A stretch of 64,000 bases of DNA from Burkholderia arboris (GCF_902499125.1 NZ_CABVPX010000001.1:62001-126000); one strand, 5' to 3'. Counted from the stretch's first letter, positions 35,672 to 47,320 are shown. The notes: a model not told the origin generated them from the letters alone. Made by a program: numbers and translations.

Positions 35672-35704
35672 TTCGCCGACCCTTCGCCGACCCTTCGCCG
35701 CCGG
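35672..35704. repeat. short tandem repeat, 11-bp unit
   Basis: The unit TTCGCCGACCC is present twice (35672-35682 and 35683-35693) followed by a partial third copy. It lies just after the small cysteine-pair gene, in non-coding sequence. Confidence 0.6.
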
Positions 35705-35929
35705 GCGCTCGCCCGCGCGCCCCATCTGCGTTTCCCTTCCGCGCCCGCCCTTGCAATCCCCGCAACACGGATTAGGGACAGAAGACGTTTATCTCGAAAT
35801 TATTACCTCGAGCGCAACGATCTTTCACCAAAACTCACGTTTACCCTAGGTCGCCCGACGCCTACGATGTAATCAACCGCTTACGACATGGTGTCGAACG
35901 CGGAAAGCCAACAAACATCGGAGGTCATC

Positions 35930-36229
35930 ATGAAATCGCTCGTTTCCGCAGTCGTTGCCGCCGTCGCCCTGTCCGCCTCGTTCGGCGCATTCGCACAAAG
36001 CACCGTGACCCGCGCCCAGGTGCGCAACGAACTCGTCCAGCTCGAGAATGCCGGCTACAAGCCGAGCCAGTCGAGCCCGTACTACCCGGCCGACATCCAG
36101 GCCGCGCAAGCCCGCGTGCACGGTGTCGACAGCACCGGCTTCGGTTCGCAGCCGGCCGCGGCGGTCGAGGGCGGCGCACCGGTCGTCAAGGCCCAGACCC
36201 CGCGCGACTCGGTCTACTTCGGCCACTAA
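35930..36229 (+). CDS. DUF4148 domain secreted protein
   Basis: Protein of 99 residues with a signal peptide (cleavage after AFAQS region) and the DUF4148 motif TRAQVRNELVQLENAGYKPS, followed by a tail with YYPADIQAAQARV. DUF4148 proteins are abundant in Burkholderia and Ralstonia, small, periplasmic and of unknown function. GGAGG lies 5 nt before the ATG. An A/T-rich promoter region (about 35770-35860) precedes it and a strong terminator follows, so it is a highly expressed single gene in all likelihood. Confidence 0.85.
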   Translation: MKSLVSAVVAAVALSASFGAFAQSTVTRAQVRNELVQLENAGYKPSQSSPYYPADIQAAQARVHGVDSTGFGSQPAAAVEGGAPVVKAQTPRDSVYFGH

Positions 36230-36265
36230 GCCTGCCGCTGCGCGCCCCGCGCGCAGCCCGCCCTT

Positions 36266-36297
36266 GCAACGAGCCCGTCCCGTGACGGGCTCGTTGC
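36266..36297 (+). terminator. intrinsic terminator after the DUF4148 gene
   Basis: Perfect 14-bp stem, GCAACGAGCCCGTC with GACGGGCTCGTTGC, loop CCGT, followed by GTTTGC. It begins 36 nt after the DUF4148 stop. It may also stop the convergent GGDEF transcript (stop 36328) when read on the other strand. Confidence 0.8.
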
Positions 36298-36327
36298 GTT
36301 TGCACGGCTCGCGTGGCCGGCCCGCCG

Positions 36328-38099
<1,772 letters not shown>

Positions 38100-38103
<4 letters not shown>

Positions 38104-39230
38104 TTTCCGAACCGCTCCGGCCGGTCGCCCGACACGATGCGGCTCCACAACGATTCGCGGCGCGCGATGTTTTCGACCGGCTGGAGCCACACGAGGTGCT
38201 GGTGCCCGGTGTCGAGGCCAGGCGGCGGCTCGAGCGTATTCGCGAGCCCCTGGCGCTCGGTCAGCAACGCGCCGATCGCGGGTTCGAGCATGTAGTTGAT
38301 CCACGCGAATGCAAGCTCGGGCCGTTGCGCGCCGCGCGTGACGGCCCAGCAGTCGAGCCACGCGAGCGCGCCTTCCTCGGGGATCACGTAACCGACGTCC
38401 GCGCCCGCGCGCCGCAGCAGCTCGACCTGCTGCGTGCCGTAGTTGCCGAACATCAGCGCCGCGCGATGCTGGACGAACAGCGCGGTCGCCTCTTCGGGAA
38501 GCGTGTAATACGTCAGCAGGTTGCGGCGCAGGTCGATCAGCTTGCGCGCGACCTCGAGCGTCTGCGCGGACGACAACCGAAACGGATCGGGATAGCCGAG
38601 CGCGAGCGCGGTGAACGAGAAATTGTGCTGTGCACTGTTGAAGTCGAGCACCTTGCCACGGTAGCGCGGATTCCACAGCTCGCGCATCGAGCGCGGCGCG
38701 GCCGGCACCTGCTTGCGGTCGTAGATCAGCCCCATCGACGAATATGTGAACGGGATCGCGTAGGTCGAGCCGTCCTGCACGAGCCCGCCGATCGTCGCGA
38801 GTTGCTGGAAGTTCGGCAATTGCCGTCGCCGGTTCGGGATGCGCGACAAGTCGATCGGCGCGAGCAGGTGTTCGTGTGCATAGCGCTGGATCTCGGCCGT
38901 ATTGGCAGCCAGCACGTCGTACGGCGGAGGCGCGGCGCTGTGCATCCGTGTCCACAGCGCTTCGTCGGAATCGACGAACGTCACTTCGACACGCACGTGA
39001 AACTGCGCCTCGAATGCGCCGACGATGTCGCTGTCCGCATAACCGGGCCACGCGAGCACGCGCAGCACGGTGTCGTTGACGGTTTCGGGAGAGGCCGCGA
39101 AGGCCGGGAGAACGGGCGTCAGTAAGCCCAGCGTCAATATGATGAGCAGCCTGCGCACGGCGCCGCGTGCCTGCGCGCGCGCACCGATTCCCCTGATCAA
39201 TCGGACCCCGTGTGAATCGCCCGGCTGCAT
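38100..39230 (-). CDS. PotD/PotF-like periplasmic polyamine-type binding protein
   Basis: Periplasmic solute-binding protein of about 376 residues with a signal sequence (LLIILTLGLLTPVLPAFA) and the spermidine/putrescine-binding fold: VLAWPGYADSDIVGAFEAQF, YDVLAANTAEIQRY, YAIPFTYSSMGLIYD, and EEGALAWLDCWAV, matching PotD sub-sites. No permease or ATPase gene is near; the next gene, coupled by ATGA, is a diguanylate cyclase. This is the layout of NspS/MbaA in Vibrio cholerae, where a PotD-like protein signals norspermidine to a cyclic-di-GMP enzyme. The ATG at 39230 (AAGGGA upstream) is chosen; an ATG at 39329 is further upstream. Confidence 0.85.
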
Positions 39231-39399
39231 TCGACTGTCCCTTTTCGAGTCGATGCGATATCCCGCAACAAGACCATAAAACATACGGTCGCGCAATCGG
39301 AACAAGCCGCACACGGTGCATGCGTTCACCTGCGCCGGCGGCTGAATGCGACGCAGTTACACGCGCCCGTTTCTCCGTCTCCGGCCGCGCAAACGAACG

Positions 39400-40122
39400 T
39401 CAGCGCCAGGCCTGCGTGAACTCCGCGATCACGCGCGACAGGTGCGCGCGCATCGCTTCGCGCGCACCGCCTGCGTCGCGCGCCATGATCGCCGCGAAGA
39501 TCCGCTGGTGATCTTCCTGCGATGCCTCGCGCAGCGCAGTCGAGTGAAAATGCTCCTCGATCTTGTCCCACAGCGGGTCGCTGCGCGCGCAGTCCCACAT
39601 CGCCGTGACCATGTGCAGCAGCACCGTGTTGCCGGTCGATTCCGCGATCCGCAGGTGAAACTGGCGATCGGCCGCGTCGTACGCGGCCTTGTCGTCCATC
39701 CGCTCGCGCATCGTCGTCAGCGAGAAAAACAGCCGGTCGAGATCGGCGTCCTTGCGTTCGGTCGCCGCCAGCGCCGCGACTTCCGCCTCGATCAGCCCGC
39801 GCGCGCGCAGCGTCTCGATCGGCCCCGGGCCGCGCGGCACCTCGAACGTGACCGGTCGCGCGGCATCGGCCGCCGACACATAGATGCCGGAGCCGATCCG
39901 CACCTCGACGATTCCCTGCACCTCGAGCGCGATGATCGCCTCGCGCACCTGCGTGCGGCTCACGCCGAACTGGTCGGCCAGGCTGCGCTCCGACGGCAAC
40001 CGCCCGCCGGCTTCGAACGCCCCGGCGGCCACCATCGCGTGAATCTGTCGCGCAAGACCGATGTAGGAGCGGTCCGCGGCATCGGTGTCGCGGCTGGCAG
40101 GCAGGCTGGAAAGATCGGTCAT
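39400..40122 (-). CDS. GntR/FadR family regulator, UxuR/ExuR-like
   Basis: Regulator of 240 residues: winged helix-turn-helix (GRLPSERSLADQFGVSRTQVREAIIALE at about 40-67), GSGIYV, then an FCD domain. It is divergent from the mannonate dehydratase gene, and three copies of TGGYANACCA in the gap match the UxuR/ExuR operator of enterics (TGGTATACCA). One copy lies 54 nt before its own start and two before uxuA. It probably represses uxuA and the transporter until a hexuronate intermediate binds. Ribosome site is weak; the ATG is the first before the DNA-binding domain. Confidence 0.9.
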   Translation of the reverse strand: MTDLSSLPASRDTDAADRSYIGLARQIHAMVAAGAFEAGGRLPSERSLADQFGVSRTQVREAIIALEVQGIVEVRIGSGIYVSAADAARPVTFEVPRGPGPIETLRARGLIEAEVAALAATERKDADLDRLFFSLTTMRERMDDKAAYDAADRQFHLRIAESTGNTVLLHMVTAMWDCARSDPLWDKIEEHFHSTALREASQEDHQRIFAAIMARDAGGAREAMRAHLSRVIAEFTQAWR

Positions 40123-40175
40123 CGAAAGGCTCGCAACGGGCTGGCTGGCGCCGTCGCGGCGCCGGATCGACAAAA

Positions 40176-40185
40176 TGGTACACCA
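40176..40185. promoter_or_regulatory. UxuR-type operator O1
   Basis: TGGTACACCA within AATGGTACACCAATT, near the regulator gene; matches the TGGTATACCA core recognised by UxuR/ExuR. Confidence 0.7.
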
Positions 40186-40273
40186 ATTCCGGCCCGCATC
40201 CGGATTGGCCCTTCGGCCGGTGTCGCAGGCTCGACCCGGAAGCGTCGCGCCGGTCCTTGCCGGTCCGGACAAC

Positions 40274-40307
40274 TGGTAAACCACTATCCCGCATAACTGG
40301 CATACCA
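40274..40307. promoter_or_regulatory. UxuR-type operators O2 and O3
   Basis: TGGTAAACCA (40274-40283) and TGGCATACCA (40298-40307) have starts 24 bp apart, both flanked by AAC on the left. They lie 84-117 nt before uxuA and probably overlap its promoter. Confidence 0.7.
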
Positions 40308-40390
40308 ATCATAATCCACACACCGACGACGGGCCGGCACGCTGCCGCCCGGTCGTCCGTGCATGAACCGCCCAGCCAGGAGCCGCTCCA

Positions 40391-41452
40391 GTGAAGATGT
40401 CTTTCCGTTGGTACGGCGAGTCCGATCCGGTCTCGCTGCAATACATCCGCCAGATCCCGGGCGTCACGCATATCGTGTCCGCGATCTACGACGAACCGGT
40501 GGGCGAAGTCTGGCCCGCGCACAAGATCGATGCGCTGAAGGCGACGATCGAACGCGCCGGCCTGCAGTTCGAAGTCGTCGAATCGGTGCCCGTGCACGAG
40601 GACATCAAGCTCGGCAAACCGGGCCGCGACCGCCTGATCGACCACTACCGGCAGACGATCCGCCATCTCGGCGCGGCCGGCATCCGCGTCATCTGCTACA
40701 ACTTCATGCCCGTGTTCGACTGGACGCGCACCGAGTTGTCGAAGACACTCGGCGACGGCTCGACCTGCCTCGCGTTCAGCACCGACGCCGTCGACCGGAT
40801 CGACCCGAACGACGGCATCGCGCTGCCCGGCTGGGATTCGAGCTACCGGCCGGAACAGCTGCAGGCGCTGCTCGCCGACTATCGCGACGTCGACGAAGCC
40901 GCGCTGTGGGCCAACCTCGAATACTTCCTGAAGGCGATCATCCCCGTCGCCGAGGAAGCCGGCGTGAAGATGGCGATCCACCCCGACGATCCGCCGCGCC
41001 CGATCTTCGGGCTGCCGCGCATCGTGAAGAACCGCGACGATCTCGCGCGGATCGTGCGCATCGTCGATTCGCCCGCGAACGGGCTGACGCTGTGCTCAGG
41101 CTCGCTCGGCGCGGGCCCGCAGAACGACGTCGAAGCGCTGGTGCGCGAGTTCGGCGCGATGGGCCGCATTCATTTCGCACACATCCGCAACGTGAAGGTC
41201 GACGCGAACGGCGATTTCGAGGAAACCGCGCACCTGTCGAGTTGCGGCTCGCTCGACATCGCCGCGATCGTGAAGGCGTACCACGACACCGGCTTCACCG
41301 GCTACGTGCGCCCCGACCACGGCCGCATGATCTGGGGCGAAACCGGCAAGCCCGGCTATGGCCTCTACGATCGCGCGCTTGGCGCGGTCTACCTGAACGG
41401 CCTGTGGGAAGCGCTCGCGAAGTTCGACCGCACGCCGCAAGCAACGCCGTAA
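40391..41452 (+). CDS. uxuA: mannonate dehydratase
   Basis: D-mannonate dehydratase of 353 residues, which removes water from D-mannonate to give 2-keto-3-deoxygluconate in hexuronate breakdown. UxuA hallmarks: [22 protein letters not shown] at the start, [23 protein letters not shown] and HFAHIRNVK, with His, Asp and Cys metal ligands in the TIM barrel (for example LTLCSGSLG). Start GTG at 40391 has AGGAG eight nt upstream; an in-frame ATG is two codons later. First gene after the three UxuR-type operators; the transporter gene follows. Confidence 0.92.
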   Translation: MKMSFRWYGESDPVSLQYIRQIPGVTHIVSAIYDEPVGEVWPAHKIDALKATIERAGLQFEVVESVPVHEDIKLGKPGRDRLIDHYRQTIRHLGAAGIRVICYNFMPVFDWTRTELSKTLGDGSTCLAFSTDAVDRIDPNDGIALPGWDSSYRPEQLQALLADYRDVDEAALWANLEYFLKAIIPVAEEAGVKMAIHPDDPPRPIFGLPRIVKNRDDLARIVRIVDSPANGLTLCSGSLGAGPQNDVEALVREFGAMGRIHFAHIRNVKVDANGDFEETAHLSSCGSLDIAAIVKAYHDTGFTGYVRPDHGRMIWGETGKPGYGLYDRALGAVYLNGLWEALAKFDRTPQATP

Positions 41453-41523
41453 TTCGCCCTTCGAGGCGGCCGGCGCTGCGGATCGCCGGTCGCCCGTCAC
41501 GACATTCCGCGCGGAGACACCGC

Positions 41524-42834
41524 ATGCCACGCATCCGATGGGCCATGATCCTGATGTGCTTCCTGGCCAACGTCATCAACTTCATCGACCGCGCGAACCT
41601 CGCGATCGCGGCGCCCAGCATCCGCGCCGACCTCGGCCTCGACGCGGTCGGCATGGGCCTCGTGCTAAGCGCGTTCTTCTGGACCTACGCGTTCCTGCAA
41701 CTGCCGGCCGGCTGGTTCATCGACAAGGTCGGCGTGCGCGTGAGCCTCGCGCTGGCGGTCGGCTGGTGGTCGGTGTTCACCGTCGCGACAGGTGCCGCGC
41801 GCGGCCTCGCGCAACTGGTCGGCGTGCGGCTGATGCTCGGCGTCGGCGAAGCGGCCGCGATCCCGTCGTTCGCGAAAGTCGCGTTCAACTGGTTCCCGCG
41901 CAGCGAGCGCGGCCTGGCAAGCAGCATCTTCGACAGCGGCTCGCGCGTCGGCTCCGCACTGTCGCTGCCGCTCGTCGCGTGGCTGATCTCGATCGTCGGC
42001 TGGCGCGGGTCGTTCGTGATCACGGGCGGCATCGGCATCGTGTGGGCGCTGGCGTGGTGGTTCGTCTATCGCGACCCGGAACGCTACCGTGCGATCGCGC
42101 CGGATGCCGTCGATGCGCTGCTCGCGCAACGCAGCACACCGGTCGTTGCGGCCGCAACCGACGGCCCCAAGGTGTCGTGGCTCGACCTGTTCCGCTACCG
42201 CACGGTGTGGGGGATGATGATCGGCCTGTTCTGCCTGAACTTCGCGATCTACTTCTTCATCACGTGGTTCCCGAGCTACCTGCTGCAGTCGCGCGGCTTC
42301 TCGCTCGCGTCGCTCGGCACATGGGGCATGCTGCCCGCACTGCTCGCGATTCCCGGCGGCTGGCTCGGCGGCTACGTGTCGGACAGCCTGTTCCGGCGCG
42401 GCTGGAGCGCGACCGCCGCGCGCAAGACCTGCCTCGTGCTCGGGATGCTGATGTCGTCGTCGATCGCACTGTCGGCATTCGTCGAAAACGTGTGGGCGTG
42501 CCTCGGGCTGTTCGCGCTCGCGTATGCAAGCCTGTCGTTCGCGGGCGCCAACGTGTGGACGCTCGTCGGCGAAATCGCGCCGACGCCCGCGCACGTCGCG
42601 TCGATCGGCGGCATCCAGAACTTCGCGGGCAATCTCGCGGGGATCTTCATCACGACGTTCACCGGCGTGATGCTGTCGATCACGAAGGGTTCGTTCGTCG
42701 TGCCGCTCGCGGTGGCCGGCGTGCTGTGCGTGGTCGGCGCGCTGTCGTACCTGTTCATCGTCGGCAAGGTCGAGCCGCTGCCGCCGCTGCGCGGCCGCGA
42801 GAACGGGCGGAATGCGGAGCCGAACGCGGCGTGA
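41524..42834 (+). CDS. MFS transporter, anion:cation symporter (hexuronate) family
   Basis: Twelve-helix major facilitator of 436 residues. The start INFIDRANLAIAAPSIR and GWFIDKVGVRVSL are typical of the ACS branch (ExuT, GudP, GarP), and GVGEAAAIPSFAKVAFNWFPRSERG after helix 4 is a strong family signature. GCGGAGA precedes the ATG. Placed behind uxuA under the same operators, it should import galacturonate, glucuronate or a mannonate-like sugar acid. No aldolase or kinase of the Entner-Doudoroff branch is visible nearby; those genes would be elsewhere. Confidence 0.9.
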   Translation: MPRIRWAMILMCFLANVINFIDRANLAIAAPSIRADLGLDAVGMGLVLSAFFWTYAFLQLPAGWFIDKVGVRVSLALAVGWWSVFTVATGAARGLAQLVGVRLMLGVGEAAAIPSFAKVAFNWFPRSERGLASSIFDSGSRVGSALSLPLVAWLISIVGWRGSFVITGGIGIVWALAWWFVYRDPERYRAIAPDAVDALLAQRSTPVVAAATDGPKVSWLDLFRYRTVWGMMIGLFCLNFAIYFFITWFPSYLLQSRGFSLASLGTWGMLPALLAIPGGWLGGYVSDSLFRRGWSATAARKTCLVLGMLMSSSIALSAFVENVWACLGLFALAYASLSFAGANVWTLVGEIAPTPAHVASIGGIQNFAGNLAGIFITTFTGVMLSITKGSFVVPLAVAGVLCVVGALSYLFIVGKVEPLPPLRGRENGRNAEPNAA

Positions 42835-42964
42835 CGCAGCAGGACAGCGCGGCTGACGCGCGCCGCGCTTTCCTTTTCGAAGCGCGCATCGGACAATGAC
42901 CCGCGCCCGCCGGCGCGGCGCCACTCCGGCCCGCGCGCGGCGGCGACGCCCTCCGTCCACGCCG

Positions 42965-44398
42965 ATGAAACGCTACGAAACCCTCGCCCACACGATCGCC
43001 GACGAGATCCGCAACGGCAACCTTGCCGTCGGCACGCGCCTGCCGTCGCTGCGGCAGATCATCGCGCAGCACGGCGTGAGCCAGTCGACGGTGTTCCGCG
43101 CGTATTACCAGCTCGAACAGTGGGGATTGATCCGCGCACGCGAACGCTCGGGCTACTACGTCGCGCCGGGCGCAAAGCCGGCGGCGAGCCCGGCGACGAA
43201 ACGACGCGCGAGCCGCGCCGGCGCCACGCGCAAGGTCGACATCAGCAACCTCGTGTTCTCGGTGCTCGACGCGGCCACACAACCCGGCATCGTGCCGCTC
43301 GGTTCCGCATTCCCGGCGCCGCAACTGTTTCCGCTGTCGCGCCTGGCGAAATCGCTCGCACAGGCCACGCGGCTCGTGAGCCCGTGGAGCACGGTCGTCG
43401 ACCTGCCGCCCGGCAACGAGGCGCTGCGCCAGCAGATCGCCCGGCGCTATCTCGCCACCGGCATCTCGCAGCCGATCGACGAGATCGTCGTCACGAACGG
43501 CGCGCTCGAAGCGCTGAACCTGTGCCTGATGGCGGTCACGCGGCCCGGCGACGTCGTCGCGGTCGAAGCGCCCGGCTTCTATGCGGCGCTGCAGGCGATC
43601 GAACGGCTCGACCTGCGCGCGGTCGAGATTCCCGTCGATCCGCGCACCGGCCTCGATCTCGATGCGCTGGCGAACGCGCTCGACCGGCACGACATCCGCG
43701 CGTGCTGGTTCATGACCAATTTCCAGAATCCGACCGGCGTCACGCTGTCCGCCGACAAGAAACGCGCACTCGTCGACATGCTCGCGGCGCGCGAGGTGCC
43801 GTTGATCGAGGACGACGTATACGGCGAGCTGCATTTCGGCCCCGACTATCCGCTGCCCGCGCGCGCGTTCGACCGTCACGGCCTCGTGATGCACTGCAGT
43901 TCGTTCTCGAAGACGCTTGCGCCCGGCTACCGGATCGGCTGGGCCGCCGCCGGCCGCTTCGCCGAGCGGGTGCAGCGGCTCAAGCTGATGACGACGCTGT
44001 CGGCCAGCATTCCCGCGCAGGCCGGCATCGCGAACTATCTCGAACACGGCGGCTACGACCGGCACTTGCGCAAACTGCGCGGCGCGCTGCACGCACAGCT
44101 CGACCGGATGGACGACGCGCTGCGGCGCTGGCTGCCGCCCGGCGTCGAGTGGGTGCGGCCCGACGGCGGGTACTTCCTGTGGCTCGCGTTTCCCGATCCG
44201 ATCGACGCGATGGAACTGCATCGCCAGGCGATCGCACGCGGCATCAGCTTCGCACCGGGGCCGCTGTTTTCGGCCGCGCATGGCTTCGAGCGCTGCGTGC
44301 GCGTGAACTTCGGCCACCCGTGGAGCCGCGACATCGAGCGCGCGATCCGCGTGCTCGGCGAACTGGTCGCGCAGCCGTCGGTCCGCAAGGCAGGCTGA
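42965..44398 (+). CDS. MocR-type GntR regulator with aminotransferase domain
   Basis: Protein of 477 residues that joins an N-terminal GntR helix-turn-helix (LPSLRQIIAQHGVSQSTVFRAYYQLEQWG, residues about 26-56) to a fold-type I aminotransferase-like domain. The PLP lysine is in SSFSKTLAPGYRIGW, and NFQNPTGV and VTNGALEALN complete the binding motifs. MocR proteins use PLP as an effector-sensing cofactor. Nothing here is an obvious PLP-linked target; it is 130 nt after the transporter. The start ATG at 42965 begins just before the helix-turn-helix. Confidence 0.9.
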   Translation: MKRYETLAHTIADEIRNGNLAVGTRLPSLRQIIAQHGVSQSTVFRAYYQLEQWGLIRARERSGYYVAPGAKPAASPATKRRASRAGATRKVDISNLVFSVLDAATQPGIVPLGSAFPAPQLFPLSRLAKSLAQATRLVSPWSTVVDLPPGNEALRQQIARRYLATGISQPIDEIVVTNGALEALNLCLMAVTRPGDVVAVEAPGFYAALQAIERLDLRAVEIPVDPRTGLDLDALANALDRHDIRACWFMTNFQNPTGVTLSADKKRALVDMLAAREVPLIEDDVYGELHFGPDYPLPARAFDRHGLVMHCSSFSKTLAPGYRIGWAAAGRFAERVQRLKLMTTLSASIPAQAGIANYLEHGGYDRHLRKLRGALHAQLDRMDDALRRWLPPGVEWVRPDGGYFLWLAFPDPIDAMELHRQAIARGISFAPGPLFSAAHGFERCVRVNFGHPWSRDIERAIRVLGELVAQPSVRKAG

Positions 44399-44499
44399 CC
44401 GCCCACGGTACGTGAGGTGCGCGCCGCCTGCGGCGCGGCCATGCAGGCAATCCGCGGGCGGGTTACATTGCTGATCCCGCCGCTCCTTCACGATTTTCC

Positions 44500-44895
44500 A
44501 TGAGCCAACTGCCTTACCTCGATCACGATGCACTGTTGAAACTGACGGCCGACGCGGCACACGTCACGCAGTCGTGCACGTGCACGAAGACCTCGCTCGC
44601 CGGCTGGACGACCCTGCCGCTGTCGCTGCAGGATGCGCAACTGACCGAGGTCGCCACGCTCGTGCCGCCCGGCGATGCCGAACCGACCTATGCGGAATAT
44701 CATCCGGCCGGCACGCGCTATGCGTCGGACGACGCGCCGATCGCGCTGCGCCATTTCCCGTACAACCGCTGCAGCGTCAGCCGCTGCCGCTCGTGCAGCC
44801 GTTTGTTCCTGCGTTACCAGGAGGGCGGCGGTTACTTCATCGACCAGCGCATTCGCGCGCTCGATCCGGCGCTCGTCGTCGACGCCAGCGTTTAA
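44500..44895 (+). CDS. hypothetical protein with cysteine motifs
   Basis: Protein of 131 residues with no recognised domain. Two cysteine groups, SCTCTK near residue 26 and NRCSVSRCRSCSRLF near residue 90, are likely zinc ligands. It resembles a conserved Burkholderia small protein found beside assimilatory reductase genes; that recollection needs checking. It lies 205 nt before the sulfite/nitrite reductase gene on the same strand. Confidence 0.65.
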   Translation: MSQLPYLDHDALLKLTADAAHVTQSCTCTKTSLAGWTTLPLSLQDAQLTEVATLVPPGDAEPTYAEYHPAGTRYASDDAPIALRHFPYNRCSVSRCRSCSRLFLRYQEGGGYFIDQRIRALDPALVVDASV

Positions 44896-45100
44896 CCGCG
44901 CCACGGGCAGGGTCGCATGCCCGCCCCTCCACGCCGGCGCCTGCGTGTCGCCGGCCATCTGCTGCGCCTTTTTCGTTCCGATCTGCTGCTTGTCCCGCCG
45001 CACCGCGTTCCCTACGCTGTCTTCCGTTGCCTGACACCCGTCGCAACGTCTCTTTGCGCCGCGCGCAATCCACGCCGCGGCGCCTCTCGCGTATCACGTC

Positions 45101-46885
45101 ATGTATCGATATACCGATTTCGACCGGGCGCTCGTGCACAGCCGCGCTGCCCAGTTCCGCGACCAGCTCGAGCGCTGGCAGCACGGCACGCTGAGTGAAG
45201 ACGCGTTCCGGCCGCTGCGGCTGCAGAACGGCTGGTATGTGCAACGCCATGCGCCGATGCTGCGCGTCGCCGTGCCGTACGGCGAGCTGTCGAGCGCGCA
45301 GCTTCGCGTGCTGGCGCGGATCGCGCGCGACTACGACGTGCCCGACGATGCCACCTACCGCACCGCATGCGACGCACAGGCAGTGCTCGGCACGTTGCGC
45401 CTGCCGACCCGCAGCGCGCACTTCACGACACGCACCAACGTGCAGTTCAACTGGATTCCGCTTGCGAAGGCGGCCGACGTGATGGACCTGCTTGCGACCG
45501 TCGACATGCACGGCATCCAGACGAGCGGCAATTGCATCCGCAATATCTCGTGCGACGAACGCGCGGGTGTCGCGCCGGACGAGATCGCCGACCCGCGCCC
45601 GTTCGCCGAAGTGATGCGCCAGTGGACGACGCTCCACCCCGAGTTCGCATTCCTGCCGCGCAAGTTCAAGATCGCGATCACCGGTGCCACCGAAGACCGC
45701 GCGGCGACCGACTGGCACGACGTCGGGCTGAAGCTCGTGCGCGACGACACGGGCGCGCTCGGTTTTCGCGTGAGCGTCGGCGGCGGCATGGGCCGCACGC
45801 CGATGATCGCGACGCTACTGCGCGCGTTCCTGCCGTGGCAGCACGTGATGAACTACATCGAGGCGATCGTCCGCGTGTACAACCGCTACGGGCGCCGCGA
45901 CAACAAGTACAAGGCACGCATCAAGATCCTCGTGAAGACCGAGGGGCAGCGCTACATCGACGACGTCGAGGAGGAGTTCCGCCAGATCGTCGTCCTCGAC
46001 GGCGGCCCGCACACGATCCCGCAGGCCGAGTTCGATCGCGTCGCCGCGTCGTTCGTCCCGCCGCGGCTCAAGGCGCGCACGCTGGACCTGTCCGATGCGA
46101 ACGCACGCGTCTTCGCCCAGGCGGCCCGACATCCGGCGTTCGCACGCTGGCTCGCCCGCAACGTCGCCGCGCATCGCGACCCGGCGCTGCGCATCGTCAC
46201 GCTGTCGTTCAAGCGCCGCCTGCAGGCGCCAGGCGATGCATCGCCCGATCAGCTCGACGCGCTCGCCGAGCTTGCCGACCGCTTCTCGGCCGGGGAAGCG
46301 CGCGTCACGCACACGCAGAACGTCGTGCTGCCGTGGGTGCACGTCGACGATCTGTTCCTGCTGTGGGAGAACGCACGGGCGATCGGGCTGGCCAGCGCGA
46401 ACGTCGCGCTGCTGACCGACATGATCGCGTGCCCGGGCGGCGATTTCTGCGCGCTCGCGAACGCGCGCTCGATCCCGGTCGCCGATGCGATCACCGAGCG
46501 CTTCCAGGATCTCGACCTGCTGCACGACATCGGCGACATCGACCTGCACATCAGCGGCTGCATCAACTCGTGCGGCCATCATCACAGCGGCCACCTCGGC
46601 ATCCTCGGCGTCGACAAGGACGGCGCGGAGTGGTACCAGGTCACGCTCGGCGGATCGGACGGCTCGACCGCGAGCGGCCCCGCGCAGCCGGGCAAGGTGA
46701 TCGGCCCGTCGTTCTCGGCGGACGAGATCGTCGATGTCGTCGATGCGCTCGTCAACGCGTACCTCGACGCGCGAATCGACGCGAACGGCCGCAGCGAACG
46801 ATTCATCGACACGGTGCGCCGCATCGGCGCGGAACCCTTCAAGGCTGCCGCGAACCACGCGCGTCATCCGGTGGAGCACGCATGA
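45101..46885 (+). CDS. cysI: assimilatory sulfite/nitrite reductase hemoprotein (CysI-like)
   Basis: Siroheme/[4Fe-4S] reductase of 594 residues, reducing sulfite to sulfide (or nitrite to ammonia) with six electrons. Two siroheme half-repeats are visible; cluster ligands are in ACPGGDFCAL (C-x5-C) and SGCINSCGHH (C-x3-C), and RTNVQFNW and RKFKIAITG mark the first half. Its stop is overlapped by the DUF934 gene (ATGA at 46882-46885), a partnership typical of beta-proteobacterial CysI in the cysH region. No CysJ gene is beside it, although a CysJ-like module is present in the nitrate reductase fusion 7.5 kb away. Confidence 0.88.
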   Translation: MYRYTDFDRALVHSRAAQFRDQLERWQHGTLSEDAFRPLRLQNGWYVQRHAPMLRVAVPYGELSSAQLRVLARIARDYDVPDDATYRTACDAQAVLGTLRLPTRSAHFTTRTNVQFNWIPLAKAADVMDLLATVDMHGIQTSGNCIRNISCDERAGVAPDEIADPRPFAEVMRQWTTLHPEFAFLPRKFKIAITGATEDRAATDWHDVGLKLVRDDTGALGFRVSVGGGMGRTPMIATLLRAFLPWQHVMNYIEAIVRVYNRYGRRDNKYKARIKILVKTEGQRYIDDVEEEFRQIVVLDGGPHTIPQAEFDRVAASFVPPRLKARTLDLSDANARVFAQAARHPAFARWLARNVAAHRDPALRIVTLSFKRRLQAPGDASPDQLDALAELADRFSAGEARVTHTQNVVLPWVHVDDLFLLWENARAIGLASANVALLTDMIACPGGDFCALANARSIPVADAITERFQDLDLLHDIGDIDLHISGCINSCGHHHSGHLGILGVDKDGAEWYQVTLGGSDGSTASGPAQPGKVIGPSFSADEIVDVVDALVNAYLDARIDANGRSERFIDTVRRIGAEPFKAAANHARHPVEHA

Positions 46886-47319
46886 ATCAAGCGACTTCGA
46901 ACACGCACGCGCGCCTCCGCCTGCTGACACCGGCCGAACACGCGGGCGACACGCCGCCGCCCGACGATGCGACGCTGACGATCGGCAACGACGAGGAACT
47001 GCCGCCGCTCGCCGCGCGGATCGCGCAAGTCACGCGGATCGACCTGCAGTTTCCGTCGTTCACCGACGGCCGCGCATACAGCCAGGCGTACCTGCTGCGC
47101 AAGCGCTACGGCTTCGCCGGCGACCTGCGCGCGACCGGCGAAGTACTGGTCGACCAGTTGCTGCTGATGGAACGCACGGGGTTCTCGAGCGCGGTGCTCG
47201 GCGACGACACCGATATCGCGGCCGCCCGGCGGCAGCTCGACCGGTTTCCGGGCTTCTACCAGCGCGATGCGAGAACGGCGATGCCGCCGCAGGACGCGGC
47301 GGCGCAGGCAGGAAAATGA
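46882..47319 (+). CDS. DUF934 domain protein
   Basis: Protein of 145 residues with the DUF934 signature: RIDLQFPSFTDGRAYSQAYLLRKRYGF followed by GDLRATGEVLVDQLLLMERTGF. Members accompany CysI in beta-proteobacteria and are thought to help sulfite reduction, possibly as an electron-transfer or assembly partner, though no cofactor ligands are seen. It overlaps the cysI stop. A good terminator-like hairpin lies just after its stop. Confidence 0.85.
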   Translation: MNQATSNTHARLRLLTPAEHAGDTPPPDDATLTIGNDEELPPLAARIAQVTRIDLQFPSFTDGRAYSQAYLLRKRYGFAGDLRATGEVLVDQLLLMERTGFSSAVLGDDTDIAAARRQLDRFPGFYQRDARTAMPPQDAAAQAGK

Positions 47320-47320
47320 A

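Noticed and set aside
35672..35704. CRISPR-like or VNTR array
   Set aside because: Only two full 11-bp units without spacers.
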